From Hyalella azteca (lineage: Eukaryota; Arthropoda; Malacostraca; Amphipoda; Hyalellidae): a stretch of DNA of 64,000 bases. The notes beneath the pieces were generated by a model. It ran no database searches. It saw only the letters and a program-made list of their open reading frames with translations, and was not told where the DNA came from. How positions within the stretch are numbered: position 1 is the first letter of the stretch; each line of letters starts with the position of its first letter. The stretch covers positions 188,204 to 252,203 of the forward strand of contig NW_025930689.1 of the NCBI RefSeq assembly GCF_000764305.2. Direction: 5' to 3'. Both the position numbers and the translations under genes were made by a program. Shown here one piece after another: positions 32,449 to 44,040 of the stretch.

Positions 32449-33513
32449 TACCGTAAACTGGGGTAACTTAGACCACTTTTTTTTTTTTTAAATGATGCCA
32501 TTTTTTTACTAGATAAGTTAAACTTAAATTGAAACATGTAAAATACAGGTCTATACTCTAGCTTTACTCACCGTAAATTGCTGGCTCCTGCCTCTCATAG
32601 TTTTGATGTAATTTAAAAAAAAATCAATGGTCTTTTTTACCCCAGCTCTGGGGGTATCTTAGACTGTTTGGTAAAATCAATTATATTTTTTGGTAAATAA
32701 CTCCAAATAACTCCGGGTTTTGGTGCATTGTAGTAGAACTCTTCTAGTTACATATGCAAATGACAAACTTGAGGAAAGTTTCATAGTTTGCAAATGGGGG
32801 GTCCTGCCCCCCAGGTGGTCTAAGTTCCCCCAAATGGGAGAACTCTGACCACCTAATGGCAGCCCTGACAGGGTTAACATAGACCGGCTTGGAAATTAAG
32901 TTAAATTACCATATATAAGACTCTGTAGAGTCTGAAACCTAAAGAAAAAACATTAATAGGTGTATCAAACATGAAATGTTATATTTGGTAATTTTAAATT
33001 AATTTCCAAGCCGGTCTATGTTACCCCGTCAGGGCTGACATTAGGTGGTCTAAGTTCCCCCATTGGGGGGTGGCGCCCCCCATTTGCAAACTATGAGACT
33101 TTCCTAAAATTTGTTTGTTGCATATGTAACTAGAAGAGTTGTACTACAATTGTCTCTTATACACATCTAGATGTGTATAAGAGACAGCTTCCGCAGCGCG
33201 GGAAAATAACATTCTAATCCGCGATCACTATGTAACGGCTAATTGCACGTCTAAATGCGTACCACGCACAGTCACGCACTGGCATACATCTGTCTCTTAT
33301 ACACATCTAGATGTGTATAAGAGACAGGAGCTGGGGTAACAAAGACCATCACTTTTTTTTAAATTACATCAAAACTATGAGAGGCAGGAGCCAGCAATTT
33401 ATGGTGAGTAAAGCTAGAGTATAGACCTGTATTTTACATGTTTCAATTTAAGTTTAACTTATCTAGTAAAAAAATGGCATCATTTTGATAAAAAGTTACC
33501 CCATTTTACAGTA
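32449..33513. mobile_element. Palindromic TA-flanked element (TACCGTAAA...GGGGTAACTTAGACC family)
   Basis: The left end TACCGTAAACTGGGGTAACT and the right end TTACCCCATTTTACAGTA are inverted repeats that continue along both arms, at about 32449-32905 and 33000-33513. The centre is near 32940. TA at both ends suggests a Tc1/mariner-like target, which is inference. A related 749-bp copy lies at 42681-43429. Comparing the arms shows that the right arm is interrupted by an adapter-bounded insertion at 33151-33327 and lacks about 85 bp present in the left arm. Confidence 0.75.
33151..33327. other. Sequencing artefact: two Nextera mate-pair linkers bracketing a 102-bp fragment
   Basis: TGTCTCTTATACACATCT + AGATGTGTATAAGAGACAG at 33151-33187 (first base of the linker missing) and CTGTCTCTTATACACATCT + AGATGTGTATAAGAGACAG at 33290-33327 are the Tn5 mosaic ends joined head to head, which is the Nextera mate-pair junction linker. 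The 102 bp between them (33188-33289) is of unknown origin. This is not native sequence; it looks like a bad gap fill inside a palindromic repeat. Confidence 0.97.
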
Positions 33514-34289
33514 ATATACATATATATATATATATAGTAATTTTTAAAATAAATAAACTTCACCATTTTAGTATTTTATTTTTTTGCAACTACATAATGT
33601 TAGCCCCTCCTAAATTTTATGTTTAGCAATAATTCCAACTTTGGTGTTAATTTAACAAGTTAATTCAACGCATGTTTCTTCAACAACATGTATTTTTTCC
33701 TTGTTACGAAAAATAATCAATATGAGCTTGACAATTTTTGAACATAACAAATACCATACCGTCATTGACAAAGTCCAAAGTGGAAAAAGTCAAATTTTCT
33801 AAATTTGAGGAAAAAACAAAAAACTTTTTAGAGGCCGGCACTATGGTGCTGGTCAGGCATAAGATGTATCTATGTTATGAGATGCCACTAGAGCTTTCTC
33901 ACAATTTTTGGAACCAACATTCGAGCTGGATGAATTACCTCCTATTCAACTCTTAATGAAAGTGCACAATCAAGCCACCTCAAACACAGGATGATGCTGT
34001 TCTCCATGGATTAATCCAGCATAAATGAGGCTTTAAGCCTAAGCACTTGCATATACCCTGGACTACAAGGAGCTGCTATATATAACCATGTGCCTGGTGA
34101 AGCGCCAGCCCAGGCTGCCACCTGACGTTTGTCTGGATCCAGCGCCTTGCAACAGTCTAAACATAACTTACATTCCCTGCTCAGGGTGAACAATCTAACC
34201 CTAGGAGCAATCACAACTCAACCTAGGAACAATCAGGCTTCTACTGTGTTCTAATGCAATCTAGTTCATTCGAGTGTTCTAGTGTGATA
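33514..34289. other. AT-rich intergenic sequence with a repeat fragment
   Basis: About 33885-33990 (GAGCTGGATGAATTACCTCC and onward) is a fragment of the same dispersed repeat as 45060-45265. The rest shows nothing definable. Confidence 0.45.
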
Positions 34290-34847
34290 TACCGCCAAAC
34301 AGGATATTAAGGAAGGGGCAGGGTAATAAGGGACAGTCCTCCGACATTTTGTGGAGATGTTGTACCAACTTAACTGATTGAAATTTTGAAAAACTAAAAA
34401 TAGTGGCGTAAATTTCAACATTTTTCATATCTATGTAGCATAAAGTAAGTAAAGAAATCATACATTTACAACCTCTAAAAAATCTCTTGAAAAAAGTGTG
34501 AAAAGTGAGATTTTGGAAAAGTACCTCTGCCAAGGTCAGTGGCAAAAAAATATATATATATTCATTGTATTAAAAAATTGTACTTACATAAAAGTTGCAC
34601 ACAGGTGTTGGCTTCAAAATGTGATTGACAGAATTAGCATATCTCATTAAAAAAATGACATCCATTTCCGCATAATAGGTAATAAGGGACACCCCTCCGG
34701 GGTAATAAAGGACACCCCTAAAAATGCATTTACAGTTGAACCTCTGTTAGCAAAAGCTCCAGTTAACAAAAAAATCAATTAACAACAGAGAAATTTGATC
34801 ACATTTTGATTGCAGTAAATTTTGATAGCAGGGAAAAAAAATTTCAC

Positions 34848-35928
34848 TTAAGGTAAGTCTCGCCTAAAATTTTCAATTTTGGCGTTTTCCGGTTTTTGTG
34901 CTCATCTGAAAGCTGGAATTCTGCTCTTTCCAATGGTACCACTGCCATCGCTGTACGCCAATATTTACGTTCGTGATGTCGCTTTAAAGGGAAGCGGGTG
35001 GGAGAGTTCTTCAACTAATTAGATATAAAGTAAATAGCTGCTGAAATCTTTGAATATAGTTTCTACTTGAGTTGTGCTGCAGTTACATGCTTAGTCTCAT
35101 CTTAAAGCTGACATTCTAGGCTTTTCAATGATACCACTGCGATCCTTGTACGTCAATATTGACGCACATGGCCGGGCTTTAAATGGGGGCGGGGGGTGGA
35201 GTTCCTTCACTAAATAGACCTAAAAAAATTAGAATGGCAAGACTACATATATTGGTGTATCTGGCATCTGAGCTCAGTTACCCTCCTAACTTTGTACGTA
35301 GAGGTGCGCTACAAGTTGCTGCTAGCATCCTTGAGTGGATTAAGCTACAGAAGATTGTAGTTTGGTATCCATGCTACATTGAGTGCCTATTTCAAGGCGC
35401 ACGAAACTTTGTCGCGCCGTCCTGAAAAGTTCAACTTATTGTCACGGAAAACCTATCTCCTCCTACAGTTTTCAAGCTACAGCAATGGGAGATATATCAT
35501 TCAATTTGTAAGGAATAGCTCTACAAACTGCGTGTATAGTTTTTCCGATTTCATTATAGTTTGGATTATATATTGGAAAAAGGGGGAGAGGGGAGAATTT
35601 TTGTTTTTTTTTCTTTAAATCCCCCTCCATCAGGAACAAATTCAAGATTGAAAAAACTGGACACATGAACGCTAGAAATGGTCTTTACGGATCGAATGAC
35701 ATGTGTCTCGACCTTGCAGCATATATACTGTAGGAGGAGCTAGATTTCTAAAGTACCCCTTTATTTCTTTGTTTTCTATTAATTTCACATTTTCTTTTGT
35801 TTTTTTTTTTCGAAAAATTCACACGAACAAAAACAATTTTGTTTTACATTTTACATATGTGTACCGAATTTCAGAATGATCCGCCCAAAGGTATACAATT
35901 TATTATTTGCGCGAGACGGTCCCCTTAA
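34848..35928. mobile_element. TTAA-flanked insertion related to the intron 1 MITE
   Basis: TTAAGGTAAGTCTCGCC opens the element and GCGAGACGGTCCCCTTAA closes it, imperfect inverted ends with TTAA on both sides. Internal sequence (GGCGTTTTCCGGTTTTTGTG, CATCTGAAAGCTGGAATTC) resembles the 3826-4076 MITE read in reverse. It has no significant ORF. It inserted into the left arm of the 34290-38318 foldback, so it is younger than that element. Confidence 0.65.
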
Positions 35929-35992
35929 CAAAAAATTAATGCAACATTGGTCATCACAAAATTGTGCATAGTATGTCATAGATAGAACTGTG

Positions 35993-36293
35993 AGCTGTGG
36001 TGGCGCAGTGGTGAGAGACTCTGTCTCTCGCACCCAGCGCCCAGGTTTGAGTCCCACTGAGGACAAGTTCTACCAGGAAGCTCAGCTCATGGTCAACTCA
36101 GCCATTCATCCAACTCTGGTTGATAAATGAGTACCTGGCTTGTCCAGGGTGTTGTGTAATGCAATCAAATGGCTCTGGCAGGTCAGCAAGCCAGTGATGG
36201 TCGCAGAACTAGCAGTGGTACCGAGTGCCCGGAAAAACTGACCTATCACCCCCCCTCCCTAGTTGCCACAGCCAGGATGGTTTATTACTACAA
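35993..36293 (+). mobile_element. tRNA-derived SINE with 16-bp target duplication
   Basis: A pol III box A (TGGCGCAGTGGTGAGAG at about 36001) and box B (GGTTTGAGTCCC at 36044-36055) at tRNA-like spacing mark a tRNA-derived head of about 80 bp, followed by about 220 bp of unrelated body. It is flanked by CATAGATAGAACTGTG (35977-35992) and CATAGATAGAATTGTG (36294-36309), a target duplication with one mismatch, so the insertion is fairly young. Confidence 0.85.
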
Positions 36294-37449
36294 CATAGAT
36301 AGAATTGTGCACCTAGCAACATAAAATCAAAAGTAATCAACCTAAACCATGATTTATTTCTCCAAAAATATGATGGTTATCACTAAAATATTCCTTTTTG
36401 TTTCAGGTTACATTTTTTATGATCTTTTTTGTTATAGTGAATTCACTTAATCCATTTAAAATGGTGCAAAATTACAAGCCATCCTGTAAGCTTACCTACA
36501 GAAGAAATGCAGATATGAAGGTAAAAAATGAAAAAAAAATCATATGAAATGCAGATATGAAGCTAAAAGCTTGCAGTAGACAAGGTTGTTGTCAATGCTC
36601 AATGGCATGTCCATGGATTAGGTTATTTAGGTAATATCACATCAATAATATGGTAATGTAGGGATGAGGTAATATCATATCAATAAAGGAAAAACCAAGA
36701 AAAAATCACAGAAAATGTCATTTATTCTACATCAACATCATTTACAAAGGACGAGGAAGACTTCAGAGTACTGATAGTAATGGATGAGCACACTCTGCAT
36801 GCTTCAAATGTTTTAAAATTGAGTTTTATTTCAAGTGTCCCTTAATACCCCATTTGAGGAGGTAATAGGAGGCTTTTCAGACTTTTTTTGCCAGACGCAA
36901 GTTCAGCAGGCTTTTATTTTGCATCTGGCACCTTACGAATAGCATATGCAATTTTTCAAAGAAATGAGCCCAAACTCGTTTATGAAATGTTTAATGGTAA
37001 GAAGTTATCAAGGAAAAACGGTCTAAACCGTCTCTTATTACCTTGTTTGACGGTACCGTCAACCGGGGCTACTCGGGGCGGTTTTGAGCGTTTTTTGTTA
37101 ATAACTTCTTACGATGAAACATTTCATAAACAAATTTAGGCTCATTTTATAGCTCTTTGCGAGGGCTATCGAATGGCATCTTCAAAAAAATTCCATATGC
37201 TATTTGTAAGGTGCCAGAAGCAAAAAAAGAGTGTCCCAAGTAGCCCCATCGAACAGGACTACTTGGGACACTGGGAATAAAACTTCATTTGAAAATATTT
37301 GAAGCATGCAGAGTGTACTCATCAATTACTAACAGTACTCTGAAGTCCTCCTCTTTCATTGTAGACGATGTAGAGGTAGAATAAATGACATTTTCTGTGA
37401 TTTTTACTTGTTTTTCCTCTATTGATATGATATTACCATAAACATTAAT

Positions 37450-37622
37450 TACCGTCAACTGGGGTGACTTTGGCCAGGTTTTTGATTCATGCTTGGGTCG
37501 TAAACGCCAGGGTTGTAAACCAGGTCATAAACGCCTGAGTGACTTTGGCCATGGGTTATGACCGTTTATGACCTGGCTTTGGCCATCATTATGAACAGGG
37601 CCTAATTCCCCAGTTGACAGTA
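37450..37622. mobile_element. Small TA-flanked MITE nested in the 4-kb foldback
   Basis: TACCGTCAACTGGGG at 37450-37464 and CCCCAGTTGACAGTA at 37608-37622 are terminal inverted repeats. The interior has further short inverted words (CAGGTCATAAACG; CGTTTATGACCTG). It is 173 bp and noncoding. Confidence 0.75.
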
Positions 37623-38460
37623 CCCTATTATTGATGGGATATTACTGTATTATGGATGAGATATTACCATATCCATGAACATGCCATTGAGCATTTACAA
37701 CAACCTTGTTCACTGCAAGTTTCATATCAGCAGCCTTATAGCATTTTTTCTGTATCTGTAAGCTTACAGGACGGCTTGTAATTTGTGTGAAGATAAGTGA
37801 CATTTTTATTGCTCAGTGAGGTAAATGTAATCAATATTCTTTGTTGTTAATCAATTTTTCTCTTAACTGGAACCTTTGCTAACTGAGGTTCTACTGTAAA
37901 TGCGCTTTCGGGGGTGTCCCAAATAGCCCCGGGGGGTGTCCCGAGTTGCCCCGCCATGCGGAAATGGCCACCATTTTTTTTTGGAATGAGATAGGCAAAA
38001 TCTGTCAATTACGTTTTTTTATGTGAGTAAAACTTTTTAATACAGCAAATATTTTTTTTGCTACAGACCTTAGCAGAAGTAACTTTTCAAAATAGCGTTT
38101 TTCACCATTTTTTTCAGGAATTTTTCAAAACTAGTAAATGTCGTATTTTTCAACTTCCTTAATACTACATAGGTAGAAAAAATGTTTAAGTTTACGCCAC
38201 TATATTTAGTTTTGCAATACCGTATTCTAATTAGTTTCGCTACTATAACAGTTTTACGATGTGTCAGAGGTGCGTCCTGAGATGCCCCGCCAGTCCTGAG
38301 TAGCCCTGGTTGATGGTACTTCAGATTTGTTAAAGAATTGTTTGGATGTCTCATATTTGATTGATATTTTTTATTTTATTTAATAGATTTCTTGAAAATT
38401 TTCCAGGCTCTTTGTTTGTATTGATCAAGTTTAAATTAAGTATTGAGTTAACCAGTACTG

Positions 38461-40472
38461 CAGGACTGGAAAAGTCTTATTTTTTCTGGAATATTGAGGC
38501 TCTACCGCTCTAGTATCATATAATTTCAGTAGGTATGAAATTTCATGGCTCTAATGGCTCAATTTTATGTTTGCTTGAAAAAATTGCAGTTTGCACTTCA
38601 CAAACATGTCATTTCATAAAATTTTCAACTTCCACAACCTGCAGTATATATACTTCAATGCTCCTGCCTCCCGAAAAAATAACATGCAGAATGTAATAAC
38701 ATCAACAACAAGTCAACCCAAAACGTTTCCTTGTAGGTCACATAGTTGCGGTCATGTCAGAGCGGTCAGACTGCATTATCACTAGTTCAGTTGCCGCTCA
38801 AGTGAAGACAAATTTTAGTAACTGTTTTTAGGGTAAAATTAGAGATGTGGGGTAACACATGCATGGGACTTAGTAAATAATATATTCACGGTTTGTATAT
38901 GGCTTTTCATTGCCAAGATATGGAATTCACAACTCCAAGAAATGGAATCATGGCTGGCAAACCCATAAAACCACGGCTCAAAAAATCCAGTCGCCCCTCG
39001 CCAAGTAGATATATTCCATGCCTGCAGTACTGTAGTACATATACCTTATTTGGGGGCAGGCCTAATGGGCCTGCCCATAACCCTTTACGCCCTGGCGTGA
39101 CGAATTCGTCACACAGAAAAAATCATCGGTTTTCCAACAATTTCATATTTTCTGTCATTTTTTCGAAAAATTCACATGAATAAAAAAAGTCTTAGATTTA
39201 TTTTTTACATATGTGTACCAAGTTTCAAAGTTATCTGTCAGTAAGTAACCGAAATAAAATTTCCAATTTCCAATGGCAATGTCCAATTTCTTATGGAAAT
39301 TCTATTTCGGTTAATTACTGACAAAATGGACTGAAAGTGGAAAGTTCCTGGCCTTTCCAAGCTTTCAGGTCCTGCTTTCCAATATGCTATGTGTACTGGT
39401 TAATTTAATATCCCTCTAGAATTCCACGCTGTCAGTTCTGTTACAATCTGTTATCATGTTATGGTAGATTATGATGCATACATGTACCATATATGGTACA
39501 TTATGGTTCATTATGATGCATAATAATGTGTTGTATTATGTTATGTTGTTACAATGTGTTCTTTTATGTTACAATGTCTTGTGTTATTTTTGGATGTGTT
39601 ACAATGTGTACTGTACTTCTGTTATGTCATAATGTGTAGTGTTATGATATTCTGTGTTGTAGTGTTATGTTTCAATGTTATGTTTCATGTTATGTTGTTT
39701 TATAATGTGTTATGTGTTGTGTTGTGTGATGTCATGTGTTGTTGCGTTAGGTTGTGTTATGTTAGTAATGGTTGTGTTACAATTTCTCTTATTATTATGT
39801 GTTGCATTATTATATGTTGTGAACGTGAACTCATTTACAAAGTCCCATGCATGTGTTACTCCACATCTCTTATTTTACCCTAAAATCAGTCACGTCACTA
39901 ACATTTGTCTTCACTCGAGTGGCAAGCCGGCAACTGAACAAGCGATAATGCAGTCTGACTGCTCTGACATGACCACAACCATGATTGGAATTTTCCTACT
40001 TAATCCTGAAATCTCATGGCTCTGACACGATGAATTCTTAATACATTAGGAAACTCATGGCTCAATAATGCACATTTTGTTAACAATTAGATAGGAGGTA
40101 ATTCCATCTGGTGGGAATATTCCGGTTCCAGAAATGGCAGGAAAGCTCTAGTTGTGGCCCTAAGGGGAGATGTTTTCCTGTTTCCACGCTTGACCGCAAC
40201 TACACAATCTTCAAGAAAATGTTTTGGGTTGACTTGTTATTATGTACTTCATGTTATTTTGGCAGGAGGCCAGAGGCACCGGGAGCATTGAAGTATATAT
40301 AATGCAGATTGAGGAAGTTTCATGAAACATCATGTTTGCAAAATGCAAATTGTGATTTTTTTCAATGAAATAAAAATTTATGACATTAGAGCTGCAAGAT
40401 TTCATACCTACTGAAATTATATGATTTTAGAGCTGCGATATTTAAAAAAAAAATAGGACTTTTCCAGCCCTG
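38461..40472. mobile_element. 2-kb foldback with hAT-like ends and TGTTATG satellite core
   Basis: The ends CAGGACTGGAAAAGTC and GACTTTTCCAGCCCTG are inverted repeats, and similarity continues inward for about 400 bp: 38590-38880 against 39830-40400, for example GCATGGGACTTAGTAAA vs TTACAAAGTCCCATGC. The core, about 39435-39800, is a TGTTATG/ACAATGTG low-complexity satellite like that at 58510-59580. CAGG ends suggest hAT, but the flanking 8-mers do not match, so superfamily is uncertain. Confidence 0.65.
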
Positions 40473-40970
40473 TGTTGAGAGAGCGGCACAGTAGAGCGAG
40501 GCTCAACACAATTCTGCCGCCCGGGCCAGCAAGAGATGGCGGCATGGCGCTGTGCTCATATAAACAAAGCTATCGTGAACCCTATGTCCCAGCAACCGTT
40601 GCTTAGTTCTAGAATTATTATTATTCCATTATTCACTGCATACGCCGCTTGCGGTCTTTCAGATTTTCAACTATTTTCTAAATAGTTGGCCAAAGACTGG
40701 TGTATATCTAGAATGCAATAATTTCAATCCAAATGTGTCAGCAAGAACTTCTTAATGTGTAAATTTTGCTGCTGATGCATTGCCAAAGATCTTGTGAAGT
40801 TGTGATATTCACTCACTTTCTGGACAGTGGGCTAATTCCACCAATCCCAGTCATTCCTATGGGGCTATGGCCCTTTCTCACTTTCTTTACTCTGACATGG
40901 TGGCATTCTAAATGCCTTCTAAATGATCATGTAGCCATGTAATTTAGGAGCATGGTGGCCAAAATAGGAG

Positions 40971-41201
40971 TGCATGCTGAATTGCACTAGGAGCGTCATG
41001 GCTGCATGCTGAATTGCACTAGAAGCGTCATGGCTGCATGCTGAATTGCACTAGGAGCATCATGGCTGCATGCTGAATTGCACTAGAAGCGTCATGGCTG
41101 CATGCTGAATTGCACTAGGAGCGTCATGGCTGCATGCTGAATTGCACTAGGAGCGTCATGGCTGCATGCTGAATTGCACTAGGAGCGTCATGGCTGCATG
41201 C
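40971..41201 (+). repeat. 32-bp x7 tandem repeat
   Basis: Seven full copies starting at 40971, 41003, 41035, 41067, 41099, 41131 and 41163 contain TGCATGCTGAATTGCACTAG, followed by a partial copy. Variation is nearly limited to AGGAGC/AGAAGC, so expansion is recent. Confidence 0.92.
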
Positions 41202-41419
41202 TCCAATAAGAGCAGGCCAGCAGAAGCGGCAGCCCGCTTGTCTTGGTTGCATTGCCTTAACAAATAAGTGCCATATCCTTAACAAATGGCACTCTCAGAA
41301 GGCCTTTAAATTGCATCCCCCCCTTGCTCTTCAAGCAAGTGGTGCTGGAACACTCCTGCTGTCCAGGTGGATCTATATGACCAAGCAATTCCTTGAATTC
41401 CACCATGTTCACTCACTTG

Positions 41420-42022
41420 CATAGTGGTAAAGCAGAGAGTTTTTAGACTCTCATTCAAGTTCAATTTTGAACCCTATAAGTAGCCCAATAAACCATCATG
41501 GATATTATTGCATACCAGCATTATCATACATACAATATGGGTTTAAATCTTGAGTAAATGAGAAAATTAAAAATGAACTGATTCTAAAAATCACTGATTT
41601 GCTACTATGTATCTTCAAACTTCAGAGAAAAGTAAGAAAAACATTCTATTTTTACCTGCACTTTTAGAAAATTGCTTGCAGAACCATGATTGGGTAAACG
41701 CAGCATATTCCAACATTGTGGGTAATTCCAACACTTCTCAACTTTTTTCCTTTATATTAAGCTTTGTCTTAGTTCCAGGCATTCATTGATGGTTGAAATA
41801 GTGACGTCATACATTTGCGCGCCATACTATTGCCCAAACACTATGCATAGTGACAAACCAGAGATCTTTTAGAATCAGTTCATTTTTAATTTCCTCATTT
41901 ACTTAAGATTTAAAACAATTTTTTATGTATGATAATGCTGGTATCCAGGATACTTTACTGGTCTACTTATAGGACTCAAAAATGAACTTGAGGCAGAGTC
42001 TAAAAAACTCTCTGCTTTCACT
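41420..42022. mobile_element. Inverted pair of hAT-like MITEs
   Basis: The first copy (41420-41609) starts CATAGTGGTAAAGCAGAGAG and ends GCTACTATG. The second (41846 to about 42022) is in the opposite orientation, starting CATAGTGACAAACCAGAG. Both match the intact copy at 55174-55368. About 240 bp between them includes GGGTAAACGCAGCATATTCC, an end of the 44471-44953 family. Confidence 0.75.
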
Positions 42023-42680
42023 AGGTCTGGGCCGTCTGGTGGGAAAATGTTAAGATCCAAAGAGAGACAGTGCATGTCACCCAGTGAGAACATCAAAAAA
42101 CGTGTCTAAGTTGATAGTTGACCTTGCTCTACCAAATAGTGATAAACTGTTTGTGTAGAAAGAATATTATGGTTTGAGATTTTTAAATAAGTCTGTGAAT
42201 ATATTAGGAATACTTTAAGTATACTTGTATTTGCTGATTTCAAGTGGTAAATAAATTAATAGATGATTAAGTTAAGCAATGGTTTTAGACACATAAAAAC
42301 TAATTTTGACACAGCTTGGAATTAGACACACAGCTTGTTCTGAGCTGTGTCCAAAAATTAAAATTTTCTTAATTAAAAGCTGAATAGCTCTTAATTAAAA
42401 GCTTAGTTGAAAAATTACAATTTTTTAACTAGGCTAGTTCCGAGCTGAGTCATATTCCAATACAGTTCACACAGGACATCAGAATTCCAACACAGGGTGC
42501 CAGAATTACAAATAAATAGAGTTTGAAGTGCTGCCGGAATTAGTCTCACAATGTTACTGGAGGTTAAATTAGGCTACTGTGTAGCCCAAACTTCATGTCT
42601 TTCTCTATCAGTTATCATATTTATTCATGGCTCAATCCAACTCAATTTAAATTAAATTCAATATTTTTATTCTTCCAGTG

Positions 42681-43429
42681 TACCGTAAAATGGGGTAACT
42701 TAGACTAGGTACTTTTTTTATTTAAAATGATGCCATTTTTTTACTAGCTAAATTAAACTTAAATTGAAACGTGCAAAATACAGGTCTATACTCTAGGTTC
42801 ATTCACAATAAATTGCTGGCTCCTGCTTCTCATAGTTTTGATGTAATTTCAAAAAAAGTGATGGTCTTTGTTACCCCAGCTCCTGTAGACTCTGTAGAGT
42901 CTGAAACGTAAAGAAAAAACATTAATAGGTGTATCAAACATAAAATATGTTATATATGGTAATTTAAATTAATTTCCAAGCTGGTCTATGTTACCCTGTC
43001 AGGGCTGACATTAGGTGGTCTAAGTTCCCCCATTTGGGGGTGGCGCCACCCATTTGCAAACTATGACACTTTCCTCAAATTTGTCATTTGCAGAACTTCA
43101 GAAGTAACTAGAAGAGTTCTACTACAATGCCTCAAAACCTGGAGTTATTTTACCAAAAAATAAAAAAATTGGAGGTGACATATAAAGCCTCTGACAGGCT
43201 TTAAATGATAGCTCTTTTTTGTGGGTCACATTTTCAATTTTTTAACCTATTGGATATGCAAACTTTTTAAATCTTTCTATTGTGTTACATAGCCTCAGTA
43301 TTAGACCTTTGATGCCCTTTGACAAAATTTTTCTATGTCAAATAGTTTTTGAGTTTTGGGGATTTTTGTTAAAAAAAGTAAAAGTGGTCTAAGTTACCCC
43401 GGGAGTTGAAGTAACCCCATTTTACAGTA
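42681..43429. mobile_element. Second TACCGTAAAATGGGG-family element
   Basis: TACCGTAAAATGGGGTAACT at the left and AACCCCATTTTACAGTA at the right are terminal inverted repeats. Internal words (GCTGGCTCCTGC, TCTCATAGTTTTGATGTAAT, AGACTCTGTAGAGTCTGAAA) are shared with 32449-33513. This copy lacks the adapter insert, and the equivalent of the missing 85 bp is partly present at about 43105-43160 (CTACTACAATGCCTCAAAAC and onward). Confidence 0.75.
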
Positions 43430-44040
43430 GATGACTAAAATACAATTTGCAGACTTGAAGTATCACTCTTGAAGTAGGTATTCTCAGCCTGGGCACTCAG
43501 TTGCACTGATGAGTGGCATAGAAATTTATTTTGTTTATTCATTGATAATTTAGGTTCAACATTGTCCTTGTTATTACTTTAATTTTATTAATGTTGATCA
43601 GCTAATTGTGTGATTTCATTTGCTTATGTTCTCTTGTATTTACTTTTTTCAAACCTTAGTTAAAGGTTTTCTTGTGTTAATAGTTACAGCATGGACAGAA
43701 GCTGCTATCCCTTAAGAGAGTTAATGGTTCTTGAATTTCTAATATTTTGCATCCCATCAGATTATCAGTCATTTCTGATTTGCATTTTATTTGTTCTTTC
43801 TGTTGCAGTTAAATCTACTCATCTCCACCTGTCCATGCTCCTTACATCCAATTAACTAGCACATTTTCATTACACTTTCCAAATTAATTCAATCATTAAA
43901 TTTGCAATTTATCAAGTTATATGTTCATTTACTGTCCCATATTTTAATCCATTATTTATTAGAACCAGTCTTTCATTTTCCTTCAAATGTTCAGAATAGG
44001 GTTGTTGCTATCTAGTCAAAGAAGCAGATAACAGGTATCT
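43430..44040. other. AT-rich intergenic, nothing definable
   Basis: No open frames of note, no inverted repeats and no tandem arrays recognised. Confidence 0.4.

Larger units (their letters stand above)
34290..38318. mobile_element. 4-kb foldback element with nested insertions
   Basis: The two ends (TACCGCCAAACAGGATATTA at left; CTGGTTGATGGTA at right) and long interior arms are reverse complements. Segments 34300-34850 pair with about 37840-38310, and 36390-37050 pair with about 37055-37790; the fold centre is near 37055. The left arm is interrupted by a TTAA-flanked insertion (34848-35928) and a SINE (35993-36293); the right arm holds a small element at 37450-37622. No transposase is visible, so it is non-autonomous. 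The ends belong to the same broad family as 32449-33513. Confidence 0.75.

Noticed and set aside
33151..33327. Natural Tn5-like transposon insertion
   Set aside because: The sequence is the hyperactive mosaic end joined head to head without any transposon body, which is diagnostic of library linkers.
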